Below the pieces are notes generated by a model, which searched no databases, had not been told where the DNA came from, and saw only the letters and a list, made by a program, of their open reading frames with translations. DNA of 64,000 nucleotides from Ecdyonurus torrentis (Eukaryota; Arthropoda; Insecta; Ephemeroptera; Heptageniidae), in contig OX439127.1 in assembly GCA_949318235.1 (NCBI GenBank), positions 4,964,436 through 5,028,435 of the forward strand. Reading direction: 5' to 3'. Positions 22,030-37,939 of this stretch are shown here, piece by piece (position 1 is the first letter of the stretch; each line of letters opens with the position of its first letter). Both the position numbers and the translations under genes were made by a program.

Positions 22030-24560
22030 AAATAAATTATATATAGAGACTAAAGCCACTCACAGTGCAGTTTAATGAAATTTTTAAATTGCAATTTATT
22101 TAAGTTGCAGCTTAAAATTAGGATACATCGCCAAGCTAAATTGAGGAACTACTTAAAAATTGTTTAAATTTATTTTTAAAGCGAATCAAAATAATGTGCA
22201 AAACATTTTTTACATTCGGTTTCTTTATTATGCGTAAATTTTGATATATTATTTGTGTCATGAACATTCACTAAACTCATTTTTTAATATTATTTCTTGT
22301 TTTCAATTGTTTATTTTACTCCCTAAAATTACTTAAACAGTGTCCAAGTATTATAACAATAACATACTGAAAAAAAAAGGAAATTAGCAGTTTATTTTAG
22401 ACCTAGAAAATGACACTTCTATTAATAAATTTCATTATATAATGACTAAAATCTTTGGTCTTAGGTACATCATAGGCTTATGATTCCGTAAATAATTTAA
22501 TATGTATTGATGACCTAACAAATAGTAAACCACAGCATGTAAGACTCTAGAACTACATGAATGTTTGAATTTATTCTAAAGCGTATAATATTATAAGGCA
22601 TAAAACATATTTTTTGTTTGGTTTCTGTATTATGCGTAAGTTTTGCTATGTATAATATATGTGTTATGAACATACACACAAATCGATATTTTATTGTTAT
22701 TCTTAGCATTTCATATTTTAATTTACTCGCTACATTTTCTTAGCTGTGGTTAAATATTATACTAAGATCATTTTTAAATAAAAAATCGGCAATGTGCAAG
22801 CATTATTAGTCATTACATTAGTGACAAACAATTTCAAACTTCAAATGATGAACTTTATTATATAAAGACTATAGTAGTATATCTTCTGTTTTAAATGTAA
22901 ACGGCTATTTAATTTGTGATAAACTCCTTGAAAATAGGTCACCAAAGCAAGCCCCACTGTAGAACTACATAAATAGAGTTTTAGTTTTATTATAAATTGT
23001 ATTATGTAATACGCATAACCTATTTTCTGTTTGGCTTTGGTGTTATGCGTAAGTTTTGTTATATTATGTATTCACGCGCTTACAATCAATTTTTATTTTC
23101 CATCTTTATTCCTCTTTTAATTTTAATTTATTTGCTATATTTACTTAAGTTTTGTTGAAACTGTATATTATAATAAAATTCATACATAACAATTGCTTAA
23201 ATTAAAATCAAAATATACGTTGTAATGCAAGAATTACAATATACTGAACTCAAAATTATGCTGAATTTATTATGAATGCTTGCGCTACAACAAGTAACTA
23301 AAACTTTTTTTAAAAATTAAAAATTGGAGAACCATTATTGCATTATTGTATATATACAATTGTGTATAGCATATGCTATACTGAAGATGTAAATGAACAA
23401 TGAGCTAATTAAATATTAAAGCATATATTATCAATATGCAAAACCTTTTTACTGTTCGACTTCTGTGTTATGCGTGTTTTTTTATATTTTAATGCAATGT
23501 TCATAGTATTACAAGTATACCACGAACATTGCATTAAAATATAGAAAACACGCATAACACAGAAGTCGAGCAGTAAAAAGGTTTTGCATATTGATAATAT
23601 ATGCTTTAATATTTAATTAGTTGATTGTTTATTAATTATTTACATCTTCAGTATAGCATATACAATGGTTCTCTAATTTTTAGCTTAAAAAACATTAATT
23701 AGTTACTTTTTGAAGCGCAAATTCAACTAATTTTTAGTTCAGTAAATTGTCATTTTAGCATTAAAAAGTATATTTTGATTTTAATTTATGAAATTTGTAT
23801 GTATGAATTTTATTATAATATACAGTTTAAACAAAACTTAAGTAAATATAGCAAATAAATTAAAATAAAAAAGGAAAAATGATGAAAAATAAACAATGAT
23901 TGTAAGCGCGTGACATAATATAACAAATCTTACGCATAACACCAAAGCCAAACAGAAAATAGGTTATGCGTATTACTGTAATACAATTTATAATAAAACT
24001 TAAACTATATTTATGTAGTTCTACAGTGAGGCTTGCTTTGGTGACCTATTTTCAAGGAGTTTATCACAAATTAAATAGCCTACTATATTTTAAATATAAG
24101 ATAATATACTATAGTTTTTATGTAATAAAATGCGCTATTAGAAGTTCGAAATTTTTTGTCACTAATGATTCTTGAACATTGCCAATTTTTTATTCAAATA
24201 TGATGTTTCTATAATATTTAATCACAGCTAAGATAATGTAGCAAGTAAATTGAAATATGAAATGCAAGTAATAACAATAAAATATTGATTTTTGTGTATG
24301 TGCATGACACACATAATATAATGAAATTTGCGCATAATAAAGAAACCGAATGTAAAATAAGTTTTGCATATCATTTTTATTCGCTTTTGAAATAAACTTA
24401 AACAATTTTTAAGTAGATCCTCAATTTAGCTGGCCGATGTAACCTAATTTCAAGTTGAAACTTAAATAAAAGTATCAAGTTGCTGCAATTTAAAATTTTT
24501 AAAAAACTGCGGTGAGTGGCTTTGTCTCTATTAAATGAACTCTAGCATTTAGGAAAGGAA
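22030..24560. repeat. Large palindrome within the monomer array
   Basis: The centre is near 23512. The innermost ~140 bp on each side (TTAATGCAATGTTC against GAACATTGCATTAA) is nearly identical, and similarity decays outwards. The left arm has four monomers and the right arm three; the third right-hand monomer looks like a fusion of two left-hand ones. This whole block is absent from unit 2. Confidence 0.8.
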
Positions 24561-25012
24561 ATGCAGCAACTATATACTATTTTTAGTTTCCAACTTGAAA
24601 TTAGGTTTTATCGGCAAGCTAAATTGTAAAACTACATATAAAGTGTTTGAGTTTATTTCTACAGCGAATAATAATACTATGCAAATACCTATTTTATATT
24701 CGGTTTCTTTATTTTGCGTAAGTTTTGTTCTATTATGTGTGTCATGAACATACACTCAATTCGATTTTAAATTGATATTACTTTTTTTTTTCAAACAATT
24801 TGCTATAAGTTAAGCTGTTGTTACGCTTAAGCTGTTTTTTAATAATATAATATGTAACAAAATTAAATAAAAAACAGGTAATGTGCAAGCTTCATAGTCA
24901 TAAAAAAGTTCATACTCCGCCTAATAATAGATTTCATTTATATAAAGTATAAAGTTTTTATGCGTTGGTAGATCGTTGCGTTGGTCTTAGGTACATCATA
25001 GGTTTATGATTC

Positions 25013-25480
25013 ACGGCCCTGTGGCGCAGTGGCTAGCTTATGCTTGGTTTCCATGCCGTCGGCCAGCGTTAGATACCTGCAGAGGAACTTTTCATGAAGA
25101 GTCACCTGTGCTTGGTGTGGAATGTTGGTTCGCGGTGTGGCTTGACTTGTGTGTGGGCTACTGAGTTGCAGAGGTCGGCCAGGCATCCAAGGTAATACTT
25201 GGATGTCGGCTGTCCACGCATGCAGTTTTCTGTGGTTTCCTGCATGCACCACCCTGTCGAATGACTGGGCAGTTCCTAACTATATAGGCCACAGCCGCTA
25301 CCTTCCAATCCTTTCTACCAACACTCTACCACTTCCTTTACATCCTTTCACCCCTCAAAGGGTAGATCATGGGCGCTTGCGCCTTTCCTGGCTACCTTCT
25401 GTCACTGCTCAACGGTCCTCTCGAATACGGGGGCTTAGTAAGACATACAGTAAATATCAAATAAAAAAAAAATAAAAAAT
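25013..25480 (+). mobile_element. tRNA-derived SINE, copy 2 (unit 1 only)
   Basis: Same family as 8125-8560: GTGGCGCAGTGGCTAGC near the start, a box B-like GTTAGATACC (one change from copy 1), the same body and an A-rich tail. Unit 2 has the unoccupied site near 39440-39460 (TTTATGATTCAGTAAATAAT), and another unoccupied relative is at 22480. The insertion therefore post-dates the duplication. A target duplication could not be fixed because target and SINE tail share CAGTAAATA. Confidence 0.85.
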
Positions 25481-27059
25481 TAATTTGTAATGTAGACCTA
25501 ACAAATAGGAAACCACAGAATGTATGACTGTAGAACTACATGAATCTTTGAATTTTATTCTAAAGCGTATAATATTATATAGAAGGCAAAACGTATTTTT
25601 TGTTTGGTTTTTGTAAAATGCGTAATAATATATGTGTAATGCACATACGCACATATAAATTTTTTTGTTATTTCTGGCATTTCATATTTCAATTAACTCG
25701 CTACATTTTCTTAGCTGTGATTAAATATTATACAAAGATCATATTTAAATAAAAAATCAACAATGTGGATCTTTGAACATTGAAGCATCTAAGAACAAAG
25801 ATGTTAGTCTTTATATAATGAATTTTAATAATAGAAGTGTCATTTTTTAGGTCTGAAAGAACCCTTGAAATTGTCTTTTTTTTTATTTCAGTACGTTATT
25901 TCAATAATATTTAGACACGCTCAAGTAATTTTAGCGAGTAAAGTGAACAATTGAAAACAAGAAATAATTTAAAAGAATTATTTTAGTGAATGTGCATGAC
26001 ACACATAATATAACAAAATTTACGCATAATAAAGAAACCGAATATAAAATAAGTTTTGCATATTATTATTATTCGCATTAGAAACAAATTTAAACAATTT
26101 TTAAGTAGTTCCTCAATTTAGCTGGCCAATGTAACCTAATTTCAAGCTGCAATTTAAATAAGAAATTAAGTTGCTGCAATTTTTAAAAAACTGCACTGAG
26201 TGGCTTTGTCTCTATTTAATGAACTTTAGCATATAGGAAATGCAATGTTTAAATGCAGCAACTATATACTATTTTTTTAGTTTCCAACTTAAAATTAGGT
26301 TTTATCGGCAAGCTAAATTGTGAAACTACTTATAAATTGTTTGAGTTTATATTTCTAAAGCGAATAATAATGCTATGCAAATACCTATTTTATATTCGGT
26401 TTCTTTATTTTGCGTAAGTTTTTTTATATTATGTGTGTCATACACATACACTCAATTCGATTTTAAATTGTTATTTTTTTTTATTTCAAATAATTCACTA
26501 TAAGTTAAGCTGTTGTTACGCTTAATCTGTTTTTTATTAATATAATATGTAACAATAAATTTAAATAAAAAACAGGCAATGTGCAAGCATTCATAGTTAT
26601 AAAAAAGTTCATACTCCTAATGATAGATTGCATTTATTTACAGACTAAAGTTTTTGTGCGTTGGTAGATCTTATGTTTAAAATGTAGTCACTTATTTATT
26701 TTGTTATAGACATCTTGAAACTAGGTAACAAAAGCATGCCACTTTGTACAACTACATAAATAAACTTTCAAATTAATTATAAAACATATGATAGTAATAT
26801 GCAAAACCCCTTTTTTAGTTTAGTTACTGTATTATTCGTATTTATTGTTTTATTTAATGTATCATACACAAACAATTAAAATGATTTGATATTACTTGTT
26901 TTTTTATATAATTTTATTTAATTGCTATGAAGCTTAGGTTGTGTTTAAGTATTATAAAAATATCAAATTACAATAACAAATAGGTAACTTATTACTCTTA
27001 TTAGTATCATCAGGCAAAAAATTATGTGCTTTTCCTAATAAATTTTATTGTACAAAACT

Positions 27060-27320
27060 GATGATAACTTTTACCAGATGTAAATGTGGCCCCACAAGAG
27101 AGAGTGAAAAAACAGTTGAGTATGCAATTTGTGTGAATATTTCTGTTTATGACGTCAGAAACAGGCAAAAACTAGTATGAAAATGTTGTGCGGGCTGCAT
27201 AAATTGACTTTTTCTGATCACTGCTATGGCGCTACAAATGGGTTTTGAGACCATTTAATGTTATTTATGTAAGTCCTATCAAGTGTTTTGTGATGCAAAT
27301 AATAATTTTTTCATGTTTTT
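27060..27320. repeat. Dispersed repeat family (GTTGTGCGGGCTGCAT), copy
   Basis: Shares with 12690-12960, 41090-41290 and inverted 45900-46170 the order ACAAGAGAGAGTGAAAA, TATGACGTCAGAAAC, AAAATGTTGTGCGGGCTGC and GGTTTTGAGACC. No gene identified. Confidence 0.7.
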
Positions 27321-27529
27321 TATGCCATTAAATAACTTATATTAATCCTTATACTTATACTTAATAACAGTTAAAACATTCAATGTATTTTCAATATTTT
27401 ATAAATTGGCATATGTTGCCCTAGTTTAGCCCCAGCTAGCTATGATGACCTGAATGCAGCACAATTTATGTATTATTTTATTATTTAATATTAATTTGTA
27501 CTTTTATTTTTTTTTAGAAGATTAGTATA

Positions 27530-28510
<981 letters not shown>

Positions 28511-28805
28511 ACTAATAATAAAAAAAAATTGATGTTATATTATATATCATAGAAGAATATAACACGTACACTGCAAAAACAAAATTAAACGTAGTTAAGT
28601 ATACATGCAATATGCAGTATTATATTTTAACACACTGGTTTTTCTCTCGTACATATTTAGATGCAGAAAAACTATCATAACTTGATCATAGCTATTTTTT
28701 ATAAGTACATATATATGCATATTACATTTTAATGTATAATTAAAATGAGATTTGGTAATACACTATAACATAATATTCATAATATATAATAATAAAAATG
28801 TATTG

Positions 28806-28919
<114 letters not shown>

Positions 28920-29489
28920 ACAAAGCTTCAGTTTAACACACACAAAAAAAATAAAGAGTAAATAATTTCCCACGGAAAAGAAAAGTCAAAAACCATGTTT
29001 GTCCTATGCTGTGCAGTGTTTTTTATTGCTCCAAGATGGCATCGTGCGTACTTACCCTTTAATGCGAGTTATATCAAGGAATACTATAGGATGCCTGTGC
29101 TTTATTCATAGACTTTTTTAAAAAAATATTTTTATATTTTAAACACAAAAATTTCATTTCAAGATACCAGAGCTTGCAAGGGTATAAAATGTCCAACATA
29201 TCCGATATGCTACTGCACTTTGATCACTATAACACATAATTACGTTTTGTGTTCACACCAATTTATCCCTTCAATTTTTAAGCTTCACACGCATACAATC
29301 ACCTGTATGTGCTCAATATACCTTAACGATAAGTTTTTCCCAATTGCTAGTTTATATATTTACATATAACTGTAATTTAATTAAATCTAGAAATTGCAGA
29401 AAATAAATGATAAAAAGCAAGATCAGAAATAATAATAAAAAATAGAAGTTTGTATTTTTGCAGTGTTAACAGTCCTGTGGCGAACTGTT

Positions 29490-29492
<3 letters not shown>

Positions 29493-29569
<77 letters not shown>
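29493..29569. repeat. (TC)n microsatellite, unit 1
   Basis: About 77 bp; the unit 2 counterpart (43579-43613) is about 35 bp. Confidence 0.96.
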
Positions 29570-29573
<4 letters not shown>

Positions 29574-29710
29574 TCTCAATGAAAGATACCAATTTTATAG
29601 ATTGTAATTTAGAATATTTTTATTCCCAATGCTAAAATATTAAAGCAAGATGACTTTAAAAAAAAGATAAATGTAAGAGTCATTATAAAATATGTATTCA
29701 GAGTATCTAT

Positions 29711-29820
29711 AATGCTGTTCGTAAACCCTGTTCTCTGCTCCTAAAATGACGATCAGCTATGGTTAATCAAATGGAATGCGCATTTTTTGGTGCAAGAGAA
29801 CAGGGTTTACAAACAGCATT
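29711..29820. mobile_element. 110 bp palindromic MITE (AATGCTG family), copy 2
   Basis: Same length and sequence family as 4242-4351, in the opposite internal orientation. TAT flanks both ends (29708-29710 and 29821-29823). Unit 2 keeps the empty site with one TAT (GTATCTATGTTAAC, near 43745), confirming insertion after the duplication with a 3 bp target duplication. Confidence 0.88.
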
Positions 29821-30044
29821 TATGTTAACAAAAATTAAATTGAACTTTATTAATAGGAAAGTGCAATTCTTACTGAATTCATAAATTCATTGTTTTAAAA
29901 AAATAATAATAAATTTAGATTTAAAATAAGTTTTGTTAACTGCTTCTATTTTTTTATTTTCTTTTCCTTTTTCTTTTTTTTCCCCAAAAAAGAAGAAAGA
30001 AGAAAAAGGCACAGTAGCAGGTTTATTGTCAAAATGTAAGTTAA

Positions 30045-30386
30045 GGGAGTAGGGGACCGACGTCGGCCATTAGACTCAAACTTTTATCGTCAAAAAAATC
30101 TGAAAATTAAAATTTTGCACAATGATACTTCAGCTTGAGACAATTTCAAATATATATAAAATTTATAGGGGTCACCGTGCAAATTAAAGTTATATGATTT
30201 TTTTTTAAAATTGGAAGCCCATAAGGCGCAATGATAATCTCAATAATTTTTTTCTTTTTTTTCGGGACGGTTAAATATCATGAAATTTGTATCACGGCTA
30301 GGTGTGACCCTTAGCTACACAATGACACCAAATTTAGACCCAAAACACGTCTAGTCTTTTAGATATAACGCCGGTGCCCTACTCCC
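30045..30386. mobile_element. 342 bp MITE flanked by TTAA, unit 1
   Basis: Termini are GGGAGTAGGGGACCG and, inverted, GGGAGTAGGGCACCG, with TTAA on both sides (30041-30044 and 30387-30390). A TTAA target is typical of piggyBac and Kolobok elements; termini beginning with GGG fit Kolobok better, but this is inference. The unit 2 counterpart occupies 43959-44942. Confidence 0.78.
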
Positions 30387-30390
30387 TTAA

Positions 30391-30899
30391 GTTGATGTTT
30401 TGTTTTTATTGATACCACTCTGAAGAGAGCCAATAAAATGACATATAACGTTGACTTAGTTGTAAGAAACATTCAATTATATGCCACCTTTTGTTAAATC
30501 TTTATTGCATTATCACCTATTCATAGACTTAAAAAAATTCTACTTAATATTGATTTTACCACTCATTTGATGTAACAAAAGGTGGTGTAAATATAAGTTT
30601 ATAAAAAAAATTAAAAGAGGGCTAGCTATTATTTTAAAAAATAAATAAATATTTGAAATACTCAGATAAAAGAATAATAATAATAAAAGTTACTGTATTT
30701 AATAATGATAGCATCTTGGCTATACATATATAATGCTCAAGATATACATATGTTATGTCTGCAATTTGATTTTGTTTCACATTTTTTTGTCATGTACAGT
30801 ATAAACTCAGAACAAGAAAAATGTCTTTTTAGCACTGTTGGTCGTGGCTGTATTTCAAAGCTACTAAAAAAATTATACCCTCTGTAAGATTATTTTATA
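30391..30899. other. AT-rich end of unit 1
   Basis: It contains a weak hairpin (ATGCCACCTTTTGTTA near 30481 against ACAAAAGGTGGTG near 30580) and no gene. The segment is matched by 44947-45535. Confidence 0.55.
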
Positions 30900-32455
30900 A
30901 GTAAACAAAAACAAAAACATAAACATCGTGAAATTTGTGTTTATACTAATTTAAATATTGTAACTGACTGTACTGTTAAACAGTTGGGTTAAATTGAGAG
31001 GTTCTGTAGCCTGATTTTACCCAATAAAAGCCGTTAATAATGAATTATTATTATAATATTTGTCTTTTTAGGTTATACACACTTGCAAATTGCCATGCAA
31101 TGTAATAAAATACAAAAAAAAAAAAGAAGGCTAGTCGCTCTCACGAGACAAGAGCAACAAGCTTCTTTTTTTTCAAACAAAATACTTTACATTTATTTGT
31201 AATAATATCGTCTACTGCTGCACTTGTACTTTGGTTATTAAATATTCCACTTCCTAAATATATATAAAATTGCATTTTTTGTATCATAAAATTTATTTCA
31301 ATAATATGATAAAATATGAGTTATATTGTATAATGTGTAGATTAAAATACAAATGTTTGTAGTCAACATATTTGTATAAATATTTTACTTTGGAGCTTTT
31401 ATTGTCAATCCATTGCAGACAATATCTTGTAATATGTGCGTTGCACTTGCAAAAGTATAAAATTTCAGTTTCTTTATGATAATAAAAATAGCTAAAAAAA
31501 ATAAACATGGAAAAAATCAATTTAAGAAATTATTAATTTATATACCAACTCTACCGACCAGCCTGTCTAGACGTTTCCACGGTTTCTCTAGGCTGTCATG
31601 GCGAATGTCGGGCTGTGTACTTACGCCGTGGCCGGCCCATGAGAGCTTTTCATTAATTGGCAATTCTTTACCTGTCGATAAGACAATGTCTTGACCAAGA
31701 CTGGGATTTGTGTACCATGATAACACAATATGGCAAGCAAAAAATTTATAATAATAATAATTTGGTTGCTAAAAAGTTTTAAGAGTAACTTGTTAGTATA
31801 AACGTTATTTCTACAGCGGTGTAATAAAGTTATTTAAATTTTTTTTAATATAGCAAATTAATTATAAAAAACGTCTTAATAGTAGCTTTTTGTCTACTTT
31901 TTCCCGTGAAGTTAACGAGAAAAATGTGTAAGCAAATAAAATAGATCTTTGCTACATTGAATTATAATATTAATTTGTCTTGAAAAAAAGGAACCTAATT
32001 TTTATCTTTTCATATTTATTTATAGCAAAATCTTTGCAATACGTCACAATTTAAATACGCTACAGTAGCATAAATATTAATCTGTACAGCATATGTATTT
32101 TTCTTTTTGTCATTATTCACAAAAAAACACAATAAAATTATCATACAAAAATTAATAAAACTAGATGTTTCATTAACATAGACGCTGACATATTTATATT
32201 GCAGTTTACTATTATTATATGAAACTTATATTTTGACTCTATTTTTAAAGTTTATAACTTCAGAATTACGTATCTTCTCAATCTGAGTGTATTAAATTTC
32301 AGGAAGATTAAGAAATTCCCATATGGTGTACAAAAGAGACGTAGATAAATTGATTCTTATTTCCTAAATAAAAGTTTTGTAAAACAAAGTTCATGATTTT
32401 CTCAATATGCCAAGGATTGTAACAAATAGAAATAATAAATATGTAAATAGATAAG

Positions 32456-32608
<153 letters not shown>

Positions 32609-33108
32609 CTATAAAGACAGGAATACAGCACGATGTACATATTTCTAAATTAAATGTTTGAATTGTAAGTTATAGAAGTAAATAATTACTTATATCAATT
32701 TCTGTGACTTATTTTTAAATTTCTTAATTTTAATATAAATTGTAATTTTAAAATATTTATTATTTGCTTCATTTACAACACAAACTACCGAGTCTAAGTA
32801 ATTTTGATAGTTATCAACATATGGAGCAGTATATCTTGAATTACTATTTATATACACGCAGCCTGAGTGTAATTTCACGAGTTTCAGATGCATTTTTTAA
32901 GTTTTTTGGGCATTTAGGACAGAATTGAGGCTTGCAACTTCTCACATGCATTTCAAATTACATTTCAAATAAAACTAATAGAAAAAAAATAAAAATAAAA
33001 ATACATATATTGGCATCACAGGATTGCCTCCTCTCACAATTATAATTACAACATTTTTAACTGCAAATTTCGTGCGTCGGATCTTTTTTGTTTGTTTGTA
33101 GATGTCAA

Positions 33109-33506
<398 letters not shown>

Positions 33507-34210
33507 TTCATTCATTAATTGTTTGGAGTATCTTTATTTTTCTGAAAATTAATGCAATTCTAACTTAATTGATTGACTTTTATAATTATAACTACAATAA
33601 AATTTTTTTTTTCGTGGCTCCTTCCCACCTGTCCTTAGTTTTTTTTCAGCTTGTAGCAGTGCTGACTTAAAAGTTACTTTGCTGTACAACAAATCGTTTG
33701 TGTACTCCTCAGTTTTCTGTGGGCAAAAAATGATATAATAAGAGCGTAACTAAATCTGACATGAATAACTACGTAATAATTTTGCTGCACGGAAAAAATT
33801 AACTAAATAGTTTCTATTTTATTGCTTTTAGAATCTCGCAGATGTAACAACTTTTTTTATAATTTAAAGAGCTAACTTTTTACCGCTGAAGAAATAACGT
33901 TTGTACTAACAAGTTATTGTGTATGCTTTTTTCAACTAAGTTATTAGCTTGTAAAAGAGTTACATCTATAAGACTGAATAATTTGTCAGATTTGTGCATT
34001 TCGTTTGGCTTACTTTCAGCATATTTTATTTAATATTCCATAGCTATTATATACTGCGCAATAATACAATATTGATAAATATTATGTTGTACAGCACAAT
34101 TATTTTGAGTTTTTCTAACATTTGTGCTATAATGACATAAATGCACCTAAAATAACGTAATTGATATTTTTCCGTGAATGAGAAAAAGAAATCAGTTAAA
34201 ATAAATCGAG

Positions 34211-34216
<6 letters not shown>

Positions 34217-34260
<44 letters not shown>
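34217..34260. repeat. (AG)n microsatellite at the end of A module copy 2
   Basis: About 44 bp. Homology to copy 1 ends here (ATAAATCGAGAAAATAA on both sides), so the run marks a module breakpoint. 34261-34560 shows nothing else. Confidence 0.9.
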
Positions 34261-34262
<2 letters not shown>

Positions 34263-36110
34263 GCTTTATATCTGTTACATTTCTTACTGTATGTTAAAAC
34301 AATGAAATGGGTTTAAAATTGTTATTTCACTATTTCAAAAAGTGACACTCAAAATATAACATATAAAATATTGATATATGAACAAAACATTATAACCTCA
34401 TATAAAAGTTTTATAAATTAATTCATAAACTGTAAATGATTTTTGAAGCTTAAGGTACCAAGTTTTTCAATACTTGTTTAAACGTTTACTATGTTATGCC
34501 ATTCTAAAGGCGATTTTGTAGCAAATTTGAACAAATTTACAAGTGCAACATTTTTTATTTTTATTTTTTTTTTTTTTGCAAACAAAAAGATTCACATTTA
34601 TTTGTAATAATGTCACTTACTGCAATAGATTTTTATTTTGGCTTTGGTAATTAAATACTCCACATCCTATATATAATATAAAATTGTTTTTTCTTCACAT
34701 TAAATTATTAAAATAATATGACAGAGTATGAGTTTTATTGTATAATTCACACGGAAAACATAAATTTAATAAATTATTCAGATACATATAAATAACTCTT
34801 TAGTACTAAACAATAACTCTCTTGCGAAAAGTCTAAAGAGTAACTCGTTAGTGTAAACGTAATTTCTTTAGCGGTAAATAGTCAACTCGTTAGATTCTTA
34901 AAAGTTTAGTTTGTATCTAACGAATTTATTATGAAAAATGTCTAATTAGTAACTCTTTAGATAATAATTTTCCGTGCACATAAATTAAAATATACATATT
35001 TAAAGTCAACAAAATTGTATAAATATTTCCTTTTGTAGCTTTTATTGTCAATCCATTGCAGACAATATCTTGTAATATGTGCGTTGCACTTGCAAAAGTA
35101 TAAAATTTCAGTTTCCTTATGATAATAAAAATAGTTAAAAAAATAAAATAAACATGGAAAACATCAATTAAGGCAATTATTATATTTTCATACCAACTGC
35201 ACCGACCAGCCTGCCTAGACGTTTCCACAGTTTCTCTAGGCTGTCATGGCGAATGTCGGGCTGTGTACTTACGCCGTGGCTGGCCCGTGAGTGCTTTTTC
35301 ATTAATTAACAATTCTTTACCTGTCAATAAGACAATGTCTTGACTGAGACTGGGATTTGTGTAGCATGATAAAACAATATGGCAAGCAAGAAATATATAA
35401 TAATAATAATAATTTGGTTGCTAAAAAGTTTTAAGAGTAACTTGTTAGTATAAACGTTATTTCTTCAGCAGTGTAATAAAGTTATTTAAATTTTTTTTAA
35501 TATAGCCAATTAATTATAAAAAAACGTCTTAATTGTAACTTTTTATCTACTTTTTCCCGTGAATTTAATGAGAAAAATTGTGTTTGCAAATAAAATAGAT
35601 CTTTGCTACATTGAATTATAATATAAATTTGTAGAGAAAAAAAGGAACGTAATTTTTATGTTTTCATATTTATTTATAGCAAAATCTTTGCAATACGTCA
35701 CAATTTAAATACGTTTCAGTAGCATAAATATTATTCTGTACAGCATATTTATTTTGTTTTTGTCATTATTCACTAAAAAAACAAACAATAAAATGATCAT
35801 ACAAAAATTAATTAAACTAGATGTTTCATTAACATAGACGCTGACATATTTATATTCCAGTTTATTATTACTATTTGAAACTTAAATTTTGACTCTTTTT
35901 ATTAAAGTTTATAACTTCAGAATTATCTATCTTTACAATCTGAGTATTAAATTTCAGGAATATTTAGAAATTCTCATGGTGTACAAAATATACGTAGACA
36001 AATTGATTCTTTTTTCCTAAATAAAAGTTTTGTAAAACGAAGTTCATTATTTTCTCAATATGCAAAGGATTGAAACAAATAAAAATAAATAATAAAAAAA
36101 TAAAAAAAAA

Positions 36111-36112
36111 AA

Positions 36113-36175
<63 letters not shown>

Positions 36176-36200
36176 ACAAATAAATAAATAAATAAATCAA

Positions 36201-36255
<55 letters not shown>

Positions 36256-36292
36256 ACAAATAAAAAATAAACAAATAAGTAAATAAATAAAT
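36111..36292. repeat. (AAAT)n microsatellite, A module copy 3
   Basis: About 180 bp with several C or T interruptions. Confidence 0.95.
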
Positions 36293-36827
36293 GCTATAAA
36301 GACAGGAATGCAGCAAAATGTACAAATGTACAAAATGTAAAATGTATTGCTAAATTAAATGTTTGAATTGTAAGTGATAGAAGTAAATAATTACTTTTTT
36401 CAATTTCTGTGACTTATTTTTTATTTTTAAATTTCTTAATTTTAATATAAATTGTAATTTTAAGATATTTATTATTTGTTTCATTTACAACACAAACTAC
36501 CGAGTCTAAGTAATTTTGATAGTTATCAACATATGGAGCAGTATATCTTGAATTACTATTTATACTATACTATTCTATACTATTTTACTTTTAAATAGTT
36601 TCAGATGCATTTTTTAAGTTTTTTGGGCATTTAGGACAGCACTGAGGCTTGCAACTTATCACATGCATTTTAAACTACATTTCAAATAAAACTAATAAAA
36701 AAAAATAAAAATGCAGATATTGGCATCACAGGATTGCCTCCTCTCATAATTACAATTACAACATTTTTAACTGCAAATGTCGTGCGTCGGATCTTTTTTG
36801 TTTGTTTGTAGATGCCAAAATTTATTT

Positions 36828-37165
<338 letters not shown>

Positions 37166-37939
37166 TCATTCATTTATTGTTTGGAGTATCTTTATTTTTC
37201 TAAAATTTAATGCAATTCTAACTTAATTGATTGACTTTTAAAATTATTACAACAATAATTTTTTTTAAATTTAATAATTTTATTTTATAAAATAGACTTT
37301 TATAGCTATATTGAATATAATAATATAAATTTTTTTAGAAAAATAAATATTATTTATGTTACATTATTTAGCCCTAGCATAATTTTTGCAATGCATCACA
37401 ATTTCAATACGCTTCAGTAGCATAAATATTATGCTGCACAGCATATTTATTTTTGTTGTTCTAATTTGGCACTAATTATGCTTTATTGACATAAATGAAG
37501 CATTAATTAAATAATTTCATTTCCGTGTACAAACCAAAATACAGGCACAGTCAAAATATAAAAAGCTTTGAAGCAATTGCTCAAAAAGATCATTAAAAAG
37601 GTTAAGTACATCGAGCTAATTATCCAATAAGGTGTGTGCCCATAACATCATAATGAATGTGCTTCGATGCCATATTTGAGCAATGAATAACATTGCTTAG
37701 CATACTACAAACGTGTTTTTTTTCTCGTATACTTGAACTATATTTCAACTTGTTAATAGCATCAATTCTCTCAAAAATATTGCAAAGTATTTTAAAATTA
37801 TCAAAATGTGCCATTTTCCCATACCAGGCGATATTATTTAGCGCTCACTTATGGCGTTGACTTTAACATGAATGTAACCACCCTATTACAAAAAAATAAA
37901 TAATAGAATGATCATAAGAAATAGAATAAGACTACATGT

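Larger units (their letters stand above)
20960..27060. repeat. Array of divergent ~400 bp monomers, unit 1
   Basis: A ~70 bp core recurs: GCAAAACCTA, then a GGTTTGGCTTCTGTG-like segment, then TTATGCGTAAGTTTTG, then usually TGTGTCATG. Plus-oriented cores start near 21190, 21581, 21768, 22198, 22598, 23013, 23437, 24675, 25575, 26375 and 26805. Minus-oriented cores lie near 23540, 23930, 24320 and 26020. Plus-strand spacing is mostly 390-430 bp. Monomers are too diverged for a young satellite, and no ORF is conserved. Confidence 0.75.

Noticed and set aside
20960..27060. CRISPR-like array
   Set aside because: Cores are ~400 bp apart, diverged and in both orientations, in a eukaryotic genome.
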